From Ideonella livida (GTDB taxonomy: Bacteria > Pseudomonadota > Gammaproteobacteria > Burkholderiales > Burkholderiaceae_C): DNA of 64,000 nt. Numbering within the stretch: the first letter of the stretch is position 1; each line of letters starts with the position of its first letter. Of the stretch, positions 43,168 through 50,990 are shown one piece after another. Under the pieces are notes generated by a model. That model saw only the letters and a program-made list of their open reading frames with translations. It searched no databases and was not told the origin of the DNA. The position numbers were made by a program, and so were the translations under genes. The DNA lies in assembly GCF_010499455.1 (NCBI RefSeq), contig NZ_JAAGOH010000002.1, forward strand, positions 62,001-126,000, given 5' to 3'.

Positions 43168-44463
43168 TCAGCGGGAGAACGGTCCCCAGACCGGCTCGCG
43201 GATGTCCTCGCCGGTGGCGGTGACCAGCCGGACGCGGACCTTGCCGTCCACCGTGGAGGTCATGAGCACTTCGCGGCCCTGGTCCCGGGTGGCATAGATG
43301 AGGAATTTGCCGTTGGGCGCAAAGCTGGGCGACTCGTCGTCGCGGGTGTCGCTGACCCGTGTGGACACGCCAGTGGACAGGTCCATGCACATGACGACAA
43401 AGCCGCCGTCGGCCGCACGCTGGACATAGGCCATGAGCCGCCCATCCGGACTGATGGCCGGCGAGATGTTGTAGTTGCCCTCGAAGGTCACGCGCTGCGC
43501 ATCCTGGCTGGCCAGGCTTTGACGGTAGATCTGGGGCGAGCCCCCGCGGTCACTCACAAAGTACAGCGTGCCGCCGTCGGGGGTGAAGACCGCCTCGGTG
43601 TCGATGGAGCCGCTGAAGGTCACCCGCCGCGGTTCACCGCCATCGCGGGAGATGAGGTAGATCTGCGAGATGCCGTCCTTGGACAGGGTGACGGCCAGCT
43701 GCCGGCCATCGGGCGACCAGGCCGGGGCGCTGTTGGAGCCCTTGAACGCGGCCACCTGGCGACGCGCGCCGGTGGTGAGGTTCTGCACCCAGACCACGGC
43801 TTTGCGGGTCTCAAAGGACACATAGGCCAATTCGTGGCCATCCGGGGACCAGGCCGGCGAGATGATGGGGTCGGCGCTCTTGAGCGCCTCCTGTCCGCCT
43901 TCGCCGTCGGCATCGGCCAGGCGCAGCACGTAGCGGCCGCCCCCCTTGGTCACGTAAGCGATACGGGTCGCGTTGACGCCCTTCTCGCCGGTGAGCATCT
44001 CGTGAATGATGTCGGCGATGCGGTGCGCCGCCAGCCGGGCGTCCTTGGCGCCCACCACCAGGCCCTGTCCACCCTTGTCGGTGCCCTGGACCACGTCCCA
44101 GAGCTTGAAGCGGACGTCCAGCCGGCCGTCGGCCAGCCGCGTCACCGAGCCGGCCACGCTGGCGTCCACGCCCCGGCCGCGCAGCTCGGCGTACGGCGGC
44201 ACGCCGTTCTCGTCGAGACGGGGGGCCGGGTCCACCAGCTTGAAGACGCCGCTGCGCATCAGGTCGGCCCGGATGATGGGCGTCAGGGCCTCCGGCAAAC
44301 GGTCCTCGTCACGGAAGACCGACAGGGTCAGCGGCAGCTGGCTGGCGCCGATGCCGGCAATCTCCACCCGGAACTGCGCCTGGGCCGATCCCGCCATCCA
44401 GGCGGCTGGCAGGGCCGAGGTCCAGGCCGCGGCGGCGCCCATCCAATGTCGTCGCTTGATCAT
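43168..44463 (-). CDS. tolB: Tol-Pal system protein TolB
   Basis: Periplasmic partner of Pal and TolA, 431 residues. Signal peptide about 1-29 (ending GSAQA before QFRVEI). The N-terminal domain covers about 30-160, and a six-bladed propeller follows with repeats such as ISPAWSPDGHELAYVSFE, APAWSPDGRQLAVTLSKDG and ISPAISPDGRLMAYVQ. The ATG at 44463 gives a normal signal peptide. tolQ, tolR and tolA, usually just upstream, are not there; a 318-bp gap and then the divergent phoX gene follow. Confidence 0.96.
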   Translation of the reverse strand: MIKRRHWMGAAAAWTSALPAAWMAGSAQAQFRVEIAGIGASQLPLTLSVFRDEDRLPEALTPIIRADLMRSGVFKLVDPAPRLDENGVPPYAELRGRGVDASVAGSVTRLADGRLDVRFKLWDVVQGTDKGGQGLVVGAKDARLAAHRIADIIHEMLTGEKGVNATRIAYVTKGGGRYVLRLADADGEGGQEALKSADPIISPAWSPDGHELAYVSFETRKAVVWVQNLTTGARRQVAAFKGSNSAPAWSPDGRQLAVTLSKDGISQIYLISRDGGEPRRVTFSGSIDTEAVFTPDGGTLYFVSDRGGSPQIYRQSLASQDAQRVTFEGNYNISPAISPDGRLMAYVQRAADGGFVVMCMDLSTGVSTRVSDTRDDESPSFAPNGKFLIYATRDQGREVLMTSTVDGKVRVRLVTATGEDIREPVWGPFSR

Positions 44464-44781
44464 GTGACTCGCGCAAGGTCGTGGCCCGGCGTCGGCGCGC
44501 TCCCCCGTGGAGCGGTCGACCCGGACCTGCAAGCGTGGAATTGTAGGCAGGCGGGCGCCCGCCACGCCGGCGGCGCACCGGGCCACCACATCACCCGGGA
44601 GGACGCCCTTGCCCGGTTCGGCGGGTGCGGGCCGACACACCAACGCCCGGCGTACTGCCCCGGCGCCGTGACGCGGCGATGACACCCCCATCCACCGCCA
44701 GGCGTGAACGATTTCACGCCAACGTCACAGGCCGACCGCAGCATCAGCGGCTGTCTTTCATCCCCTCACGGAGTGCTCCCC
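44464..44781. other. Divergent intergenic region tolB / phoX
   Basis: 318 bp without a supported gene. It must hold the promoters of tolB (minus) and phoX (plus), but no clear -35/-10 pair is seen. The one outstanding element is the dyad at 44701-44720. No remnant of tolA is recognisable in any frame. Confidence 0.6.
44701..44720. promoter_or_regulatory. Perfect 8-bp dyad upstream of phoX
   Basis: GGCGTGAA-CGAT-TTCACGCC, 61 bp before the phoX ATG. It could be an operator or a short hairpin in the leader. It does not match the Pho box. Confidence 0.45.
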
Positions 44782-46989
44782 ATGTCCCAGCTGCCGCCCG
44801 TCCCCCACGCCGTGGATCCCGATGACATCGGCCACAACGACAGCGCCAACCCGCATTTCCAGAGCATCCTGGAGACCCGCCTGTCCCGCCGTGGCGTGCT
44901 GATGAGCGGCCTGGGTGCCGCCTCTGCCGTGGTGGTGGGCAGTGCTGTGGCCACCCCGGCCGAGGCCGCCACCTCCACTGGCTCCGCCGTCACCAGCCTG
45001 GGCTTCCATTCGGTGGACAAGACGCTGGCCGACGTGGTCACGGTGCCCGCCGGCTACACCGCCCGGGTGATCTATGCCCTGGGCGACCCGCTGGACGCCA
45101 ACACGCCTGAGTACCAGAACGACGGCAGCGACACCAGCTTCGAGACCCGGGCCGGCGACCACCACGACGGCATGGACTACTTCGGGCTGTCGGCCGCCGG
45201 CACCCGTGACGACCAGTCCAGCGCCCGCGCCCTGCTGGCGATGAACCACGAGGCGATCACCGACCACTTCCTGCACGTCAACGGCGCCACCGCCCGTCCG
45301 CGGCCGGCCGCCGAGTCGGACAAGGAAATCGCCGCGCATGGCGTGTCCATCGTCGAGGTGCACCGTGGCGCGCTGGGGGCCGGCCGCTTCCGCACCCGCC
45401 AGAGCTCGCGCTTCAACCGCCGCATCACCCCGCACACCCCTGCCCGCCTGAGCGGCCCGGCCGCCGGCAGCGCGCTGACCAAGACCCTTTACAGCCCCAC
45501 CGGCACCCACTGCCGCGGTACCGTCAACAACTGCGGCACCGGCCGGACCCCCTGGGGCACCCTGATGACCGGCGAGGAGAACTGGGCCGGCTACTTCACC
45601 CGTGGTGCCGGTGACGACACCGCGCGTGCCGACAAGTCGGTGGCAGCCCTGGTGCGCTACGGCCGCGCCGCCGGCGGCGCCAGCCGCCACGGCTGGGAGA
45701 CCAGCGGCACCGACGACAAGTACCGCCGCTTCGACATCAGCCGCACCGGCGCCTCGGCCGACGGCAGCGACGACTACCGCAACGAACTCAACACCTTCGG
45801 GTACCTGGTCGAAATCGACCCGTACGATCCCAAGAGCATGCCGGTCAAGCGCACCGCCATGGGCCGCTTCGCCCACGAGAGCGCGGCCTTCAGCCTGCTG
45901 ACCCCGGGCCTGCCGCTGGCCGTCTACATGGGTGACGACTCGCGCAACGAGTACTTCTACAAGTACGTCTCCAACGCCGTGTGGGACGCGGCCGATGCAC
46001 AGGCTGCCAACCGCCTGGCCGCCGGCGCCAAGTACCTGGACAGCGGCCGGCTGTACGTGGCCAAGTTCAACGCCGACGGCACTGGCACCTGGATCGAGCT
46101 GAGCCTGTCCAACCCGCTGATCGCCAACTACGCCGGCTACGCCTTTGCCGACCAGGCCGATGTGGTGGTCAACGCCCGCCTGGCCGCCGACGCCGTGGGC
46201 GCCACCAAGATGGACCGCCCCGAGTGGTCGGCCACCCATCCGGTGACCGGCGAGGTCTACTTCACCCTGACCAACAACAGCAACCGCAAGGTCACGCCCA
46301 CCAGCAGCTCGCACAGCCAGGTGGACGCCGCCAACCCGCGCTCGTACAGCGACAGCTACGCCGGCGGTGCCGCCGGCTCCCCGGGCAACGTCAACGGTCA
46401 CATCCTGCGCCTGCGCGAGGACGCGCTGAACCCCGGCGCGCAGTCCTTTGCCTGGGACGTGTACGTCTTCGGCGCTCAGGCCGACGCCGACCCCAGCCTG
46501 ATCAACCTGTCCAACCTGACGGCCGAGCGCGACTTCTCCAGCCCCGACGGCCTGTGGTTCAGCCAGGCCACCGGCATCTGCTGGATCCAGACCGACGACG
46601 GCGCCTACACCGACACCAGCAACTGCATGATGCTGGCTGCCGTGCCCGGTCGCGTGGGTGACGGCAGCGTGAAGACCCTCAACCACGGCTCGGTGGTGGT
46701 CAACACGCCGGTGGGCAAGGCGCCCACGCACGCCAAGCTGCGCCGCTTCCTGGTGGGCCCCAAGGACTGCGAGATCACCGGCTGCTGCGAGACGCCTGAT
46801 GGCCGCGCGCTGTTCGTCAACATCCAGCACCCGGGCGAGTCGATCAGCGCCAGCGCCATCGGCACCCCCGGCGCCTATGTCAGCCACTGGCCGGGCAACG
46901 CCGGCTACGGCAACGGCGGCGCACTGGCCCGTCCGCGTTCGGCCACCATCGTGATCACCAAGAAGGACGGTGGCCTGATCGGCACCTGA
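44782..46989 (+). CDS. phoX: PhoX-family alkaline phosphatase (Tat-exported)
   Basis: Calcium/iron-type alkaline phosphatase of the PhoX (DUF839) family, 735 residues, releasing phosphate from organic esters outside the cytoplasm. A Tat signal is visible: LSRRGVLMSGLGAASAVV (about 35-52) ending TPAEAA. The mature region has typical PhoX motifs: ALLAMNHEAITDHF, TPWGTLMTGEENWAGYF, HESAAFSLL, YMGDDSRNEYFYKYVS and SPDGLWFSQATGICWIQTDDG, with the conserved acidic metal ligands. GGAG lies eight bases before the ATG at 44782; an in-frame upstream ATG at 44704 would only add unconserved residues. A strong terminator follows. Confidence 0.93.
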   Translation: MSQLPPVPHAVDPDDIGHNDSANPHFQSILETRLSRRGVLMSGLGAASAVVVGSAVATPAEAATSTGSAVTSLGFHSVDKTLADVVTVPAGYTARVIYALGDPLDANTPEYQNDGSDTSFETRAGDHHDGMDYFGLSAAGTRDDQSSARALLAMNHEAITDHFLHVNGATARPRPAAESDKEIAAHGVSIVEVHRGALGAGRFRTRQSSRFNRRITPHTPARLSGPAAGSALTKTLYSPTGTHCRGTVNNCGTGRTPWGTLMTGEENWAGYFTRGAGDDTARADKSVAALVRYGRAAGGASRHGWETSGTDDKYRRFDISRTGASADGSDDYRNELNTFGYLVEIDPYDPKSMPVKRTAMGRFAHESAAFSLLTPGLPLAVYMGDDSRNEYFYKYVSNAVWDAADAQAANRLAAGAKYLDSGRLYVAKFNADGTGTWIELSLSNPLIANYAGYAFADQADVVVNARLAADAVGATKMDRPEWSATHPVTGEVYFTLTNNSNRKVTPTSSSHSQVDAANPRSYSDSYAGGAAGSPGNVNGHILRLREDALNPGAQSFAWDVYVFGAQADADPSLINLSNLTAERDFSSPDGLWFSQATGICWIQTDDGAYTDTSNCMMLAAVPGRVGDGSVKTLNHGSVVVNTPVGKAPTHAKLRRFLVGPKDCEITGCCETPDGRALFVNIQHPGESISASAIGTPGAYVSHWPGNAGYGNGGALARPRSATIVITKKDGGLIGT

Positions 46990-47072
46990 TCCGTGACACC
47001 CGCCGGCGGCCCGTCACCAGGCCGCCAGCGGCACCAGGCCAGGCCGGATGACGCCGCATCCTGCCCTCTTCC

Positions 47073-47096
47073 AGGGACCCTGCCGGGTCCCTTTTT
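47073..47096 (+). terminator. Intrinsic terminator of phoX
   Basis: AGGGACCC-TGCC-GGGTCCCT forms a perfect 8-bp stem with a four-base loop followed by TTTT. It lies 84 bp after the phoX stop. Confidence 0.88.
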
Positions 47097-47370
47097 CATT
47101 GGGGCCCGGCGTCCGGGCACGTCGACCCCGGACCTGGCCCGCGACTTGCCTTGCAGGGTGTCAGGGCGCCGGCGGCGCGGTCTGCACGGCCACCCGCCAC
47201 TGCCCGCGCTGCACCTGCCGGCCGCCACCCTGGCCAGCAAGCCCAGACACCGCCATCCCCGTGGGGAGACCCCCCATCCCGGAGAGCCAGACGATGCGCC
47301 GACGCCCTGATCCCACACCGCAAGCGCCTACGCGCCACGACGCTGTGCCGTCCGGTCTGTTGCAACTTGT

Positions 47371-47384
47371 GACGGATATCCGTC
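47371..47384. promoter_or_regulatory. Perfect 14-bp palindrome GACGGATATCCGTC
   Basis: A self-complementary site with no spacer, 152 bp upstream of the LivK-like gene. It is AT-richer in its centre than its surroundings and suits a dimeric regulator. The regulator is unknown. Confidence 0.4.
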
Positions 47385-47407
47385 TACCCCACGGGCCCTG
47401 AGGCACG

Positions 47408-47425
47408 TGATTGCGTGCGCAATCA
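47408..47425. promoter_or_regulatory. Dyad TGATTGC-GTGC-GCAATCA
   Basis: A perfect 7-bp inverted repeat with a four-base spacer, 110 bp upstream of the LivK-like gene and 23 bp after the previous palindrome. It is operator-like and differs in sequence from its neighbour, so two regulators may act here. Confidence 0.45.
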
Positions 47426-47535
47426 AATCGCACGCCACCCGAAACCATGCTCGCTGCCGATCCGTGACCCGGTGACCCGCCCATCGAAGGCTGGCGCCAG
47501 GGCAAGTCCAACCTTGTCTTCCTGAGCACGCTGCC

Positions 47536-48705
47536 ATGACTGCCTCTTCTTCACCCGTCCCGCACGCCGGCCGGCGCACCTTCCTCATCGGCGTTCCGGC
47601 CCTGGGACTTTTGGGTCTCACCGCCTGCTCCAAGGTACCTGACACCATCCGCATCGGCGTGGCCCAACCGCTGTCGGGACCGCTCAAGGACCTGGGGCAG
47701 GACCTGCTGGATGGCGCGCTGATGGCGGTCGACCAGCTCAACAAGGAAGGCTTCAAGGTCGCCGGCAAGGTGGTGAAGTTCGAGATCGTCGCGGCCGATG
47801 ACAAGGCCGATGCCGGGGCTGGCAAGGCGGCGGCGCAGCAGCTCATCACCGCCGGCGTGTCGGCCGTGATCGGCCACCTCAACTCCGGGGTGAGCATCGC
47901 CACGGCACCGCTGTACGCGGCCCAGCTCATCCCGCAACTGGCCATCTCCACCAAGCCCGAATACACGCAGCTGGGTCATCCCACCACGTTCCGCCTGGTG
48001 GCCAACGATGCCCTGCAGTCCAAGGCCCTGGGCGCCTTCTCGGCCAAGTTGCCGGGGGCCAGCGTGTACGCGGTGGTCGACGACAACACCCCCTACGGCA
48101 AGGGCCTGGCCGAGCTGGCCCTGGCGCAGCTCAAGAGCCGGGAGAAGAACGTGGCGGTGCGCGTCTCGCTGGACGACAAGGGCACCGACTTTGGCGCCCT
48201 GGTCAGCGAGATGAAGGAGCGCAAGGTGGACACCCTGGTGACCACGCTCTCGGACTTCCAGGTGATCGCCCTGACCGAGCAGCTGCTGAGCGCCGGCGTG
48301 GCCAATCTCAACATCGTGGGCGGCGACACCATCAAGACCGAAGGCCTGCTCAAGATCAACCCGGCCATCGGGCGGATCTATGCCACCACGCCCATCGTGG
48401 GCGCCAGTGAGTTCGGCGGCGGCCGCGAGTTCGTGGCCCGCTACCTGGCCAAGCACCGCCATCCGCCGGTGTACGGCGCCCACTACGCCTACGACGCGGT
48501 CTATGCCATTGCCTACGCCGCACGCGAAGCCAAGGGCGTGGAGGGCGCGGCCCTGGTGGAGGCGCTCAAGAAGGGCGATCCGCTGGCGCCGGTGACCGGC
48601 AGCATGCGCTTCAACGACGACGGCGAACAGCGCTATGGCTCGGTCAGCGTCTACCGCCTGCAGGGTGGCAACTGGTCCTTGCTGACCCGCAGCGACGTCT
48701 GGTGA
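47536..48705 (+). CDS. LivK-like ABC transporter substrate-binding lipoprotein (orphan)
   Basis: Periplasmic receptor of the branched-chain amino acid/amide family (peripla_BP_6), 389 residues. The signal peptide has GRRTFLIGVPALGLLGLTAC, with lipobox LTAC. The mature start IRIGVAQPLSGPLKDLGQDLLDGALMAVD is the LivK signature, followed by KFEIVAADDKADAGAG and VIGHLNSGVSIATAPLYA. No LivHMGF-type permease or ATPase is in the neighbourhood, so it must share a transporter encoded elsewhere or act as a sensor. It ends 25 bp from the convergent eutC gene. The substrate is unknown. Confidence 0.9.
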   Translation: MTASSSPVPHAGRRTFLIGVPALGLLGLTACSKVPDTIRIGVAQPLSGPLKDLGQDLLDGALMAVDQLNKEGFKVAGKVVKFEIVAADDKADAGAGKAAAQQLITAGVSAVIGHLNSGVSIATAPLYAAQLIPQLAISTKPEYTQLGHPTTFRLVANDALQSKALGAFSAKLPGASVYAVVDDNTPYGKGLAELALAQLKSREKNVAVRVSLDDKGTDFGALVSEMKERKVDTLVTTLSDFQVIALTEQLLSAGVANLNIVGGDTIKTEGLLKINPAIGRIYATTPIVGASEFGGGREFVARYLAKHRHPPVYGAHYAYDAVYAIAYAAREAKGVEGAALVEALKKGDPLAPVTGSMRFNDDGEQRYGSVSVYRLQGGNWSLLTRSDVW

Positions 48706-48730
48706 AGATGAAGGGGACGCCCGGGCCGGT

Positions 48731-49597
48731 TCAGGCTGGCGGGTGCGGCGCCATGCCGCCCAGCAGCGGCGCCTCGTCGCTGCGGTCCTTGAGCCCCACG
48801 CCGGTGAGCTGCAAGCGCCGCGCCGACACCGCCAGCCACCACAGCTTGCGCGCCGCCTCGGCATGATCCAGCCCCTGCGGGCGGATGTTGGACAGGCAGT
48901 TGCGCTCCGCATCGCTGCGGCCCACGCGCGGCGCGTGGGTGAGGTAGGCGCCCAGGCTGTCGGGCGAGCTCAGGCCTGGCCGCTCGCCAATCAGCACGGC
49001 CACCTGCCCGGCCTGCAGCAACTGGCCCACCTCGTCGCCCAGCGCCACCCGCGCCTGGCGGGCGATCACCAGCGGCCCCAGCCGCCAGCCCGGCGGCTGT
49101 TGGGCCAGCAGCTCACGCACCAGGGGCACAGCCTGGCGCTCCACGGCGGCGGCCGACAGGCCATCGCCCATCACCAGCAGCAGGTCGCAGGGGCCGTGCC
49201 CGGCTGCCGCGGCTTGCAGCGCGGCACGACTGGCCGGGGCCAGGCGGCGGCCCAGATCCGGGCGCAGCAGGTAGCTGGCACGGTCGGGGGCGGCGCTGGC
49301 CACCTCCAGCACCGGCGGGGCACCGGGCAGGCTCGCCAGCGCCGCGGCCAGTGCCGGCACCTCCAGCGGCAGGTGCACGGCGTCACGCGCCTGGGCGTGG
49401 GCCGCGCCAAAGGCCAGCAGGTGGCGGGTGGGCTGGCCCGCCCCGGCACGGCCCAGCCCGATGCGGGCCGGGGTGTGGGCGCGCAGCGCCTGCCAGGGGT
49501 CCGGCGTCACGGCAGCGCCGTCGGCCGGCGCCGCCGCGGGCATGGGGGTGGGCTGCCGGGGCTTCACATCGCGCACGGTGGATACCTCCAAGGTCAT
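48731..49597 (-). CDS. eutC: Ethanolamine ammonia-lyase small subunit
   Basis: Light subunit of the adenosylcobalamin-dependent enzyme that splits ethanolamine to acetaldehyde and ammonia, 288 residues. PWQALRAHTPARIGLGRAG and HLLAFGAAHAQARDAV open the conserved domain (about 33-70). LLLVMGDGLSAAAVERQA and the C-terminal ERPGLSSPDSLGAYLTHAPR with NIRPQGLDHAEAARKL are the EutC signatures for cobalamin binding. The first 30 residues are a variable lead. Its ATG overlaps the eutB stop (ATGA). Confidence 0.95.
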   Translation of the reverse strand: MTLEVSTVRDVKPRQPTPMPAAAPADGAAVTPDPWQALRAHTPARIGLGRAGAGQPTRHLLAFGAAHAQARDAVHLPLEVPALAAALASLPGAPPVLEVASAAPDRASYLLRPDLGRRLAPASRAALQAAAAGHGPCDLLLVMGDGLSAAAVERQAVPLVRELLAQQPPGWRLGPLVIARQARVALGDEVGQLLQAGQVAVLIGERPGLSSPDSLGAYLTHAPRVGRSDAERNCLSNIRPQGLDHAEAARKLWWLAVSARRLQLTGVGLKDRSDEAPLLGGMAPHPPA

Positions 49598-50970
49598 GCC
49601 AGGTGGCTCAGCAGCGGGTGGCCGGCGCCGGCAGGCAGCAGCCGGCCTGCGGCGTCGGTCAGGCCCATGCGCTGCAGCCAGGCCTCAAACTCGGGCGCAC
49701 GCTGCAGGCCCAGCACCTGGCGCAGGTAGAGCGCGTCATGGAACGAGGTGCTCTGGTAGTTGAGCATCACATCGTCCGCCCCCGGCACGCCGATCAGGAA
49801 GGTGACGCCCGCCACCGCCAGCAGGGTCATCAGGTTGTCCATGTCGTCAGAATCGGCCTCGGCATGGTTGGTGTAGCAGACGTCGCAACCGATGGGCAGG
49901 CCCATGAGCTTGCCGCAGAAGTGGTCCTCCAGCCCGGCACGCAGGATCTGCTTGCCGTCAAACAGGTACTCCGGCCCGATGAAGCCCACCACGGTGTTGC
50001 AGATCAGCGGCGAGAAGGCCCGCGCCACCGCATAGGCCCGCACCTCGCAGGTCTGCTGGTCCAGTCCGTGGTGCGCCCCAGCCGAGAGCGCCGAGCCCTG
50101 ACCCGTCTCGAAGTACATGACGTTGTCGCCCAGCGTGCCGCGCTTCAGGCTCAACGCCGCCTCGCGCGCCTCGGCCAGCAGCGCCAGGTTCACCCCAAAG
50201 CTGCGGTTGGTGCCCTCGGTGCCGGCAATCGACTGGAACACCAGGTCCACCGGCGCGCCGCGCTCGATGGCTTGGATGGTGTTGGTCACGTGGGTGAGGA
50301 TGCAGCTCTGGGTGGGGATCTCAAAGCGCTGAATCAGCTCATCGAGCAGGTGCATCAGCCCGGTGAGCGGCCCCAGGCCGTCGCCCGCCGGGTTGATGCC
50401 GATGACCGCGTCGCCACAGCCGTACATCAGCCCGTCCAGCGTGGACAGGGCGATGCCGCGGGCGTCGTCGGTGGGGTGGTTGGGCTGCAGGCGCATGGCC
50501 ATGCAGCCCGGCAGGCCCAGGGTGTTGCGAAAGCGTGTGACCACCCGGCATTTGCGTGCCACGGCGATCAGGTCTTGGTTGCGCATGAGCTTGCTGACCG
50601 CCGCCACCATCTCGGGCGTCAGGCCCGGGCGCAGCGCGGCCAGCGCAGCCTCATCGGCCGCGTCAGACAGCAGCCAGTCGCGGAAGTCGCCCACGGTCAG
50701 GTGGGCCACCGGCGCAAACGCCGCCCGGTCATGCGTGTCGATGATCAGGCGGGTGACCTCATCCTCCTCATAGGGGATGAGGGCCTCGTTCAGGAAGGTG
50801 GCCAGCGGCAGCTCTGCCAGGGCCATGCGCGCGGCCATGCGCTCGGCCGCCGTGCGGGCGGCCACGCCGGCCAGCACATCGCCCGAGCGCAGCGGCGTGG
50901 CGCGGGCCATGAGGGTCTTCAGGTCGTCAAAGCGCCAGACCTGGCCGCCCAGGGTGTGATGAAACTGCAT
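49594..50970 (-). CDS. eutB: Ethanolamine ammonia-lyase large subunit
   Basis: Catalytic TIM-barrel subunit, 458 residues, the family's usual length. Conserved motifs include KLMRNQDLIAVARKCRVVTRFRNT, GDAVIGINPAGDG, FQSIAGTEGTNRSFGVNL, YFETGQGSALSAGAHHGLDQQTCEVRAY (in part) and GLPIGCDVCYTNHAEADSDDMDNL, which line the ethanolamine pocket. ATG 50970 (MQFHHTLGG) is preferred; a TTG at 50988 would add six residues. No microcompartment shell gene is seen, so the acetaldehyde is made in the cytoplasm. The permease gene ends 20 bp upstream. Confidence 0.96.
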   Translation of the reverse strand: MQFHHTLGGQVWRFDDLKTLMARATPLRSGDVLAGVAARTAAERMAARMALAELPLATFLNEALIPYEEDEVTRLIIDTHDRAAFAPVAHLTVGDFRDWLLSDAADEAALAALRPGLTPEMVAAVSKLMRNQDLIAVARKCRVVTRFRNTLGLPGCMAMRLQPNHPTDDARGIALSTLDGLMYGCGDAVIGINPAGDGLGPLTGLMHLLDELIQRFEIPTQSCILTHVTNTIQAIERGAPVDLVFQSIAGTEGTNRSFGVNLALLAEAREAALSLKRGTLGDNVMYFETGQGSALSAGAHHGLDQQTCEVRAYAVARAFSPLICNTVVGFIGPEYLFDGKQILRAGLEDHFCGKLMGLPIGCDVCYTNHAEADSDDMDNLMTLLAVAGVTFLIGVPGADDVMLNYQSTSFHDALYLRQVLGLQRAPEFEAWLQRMGLTDAAGRLLPAGAGHPLLSHLA

Positions 50971-50990
50971 GGCCCGATGCTGCCCCAAGT

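Larger units (their letters stand above)
46990..47535. other. 546-bp intergenic region after phoX
   Basis: Contains the phoX terminator (47073-47096) and two palindromes (47371-47384 and 47408-47425) before the LivK-like gene. Short open frames here have no ribosome site, no recognisable domain and strongly skewed Arg/Pro/Ala composition, so none is called. Confidence 0.6.

Noticed and set aside
44758-46887. 709-codon minus-strand frame opposite phoX
   Set aside because: Translation is a Val/Gly/Ala/His repeat-like stretch typical of antisense frames; phoX has clear motifs and a Tat signal.
46993-47310. Possible small gene after phoX
   Set aside because: It spans the phoX terminator, lacks a ribosome site and has Pro/Arg-rich chance composition.
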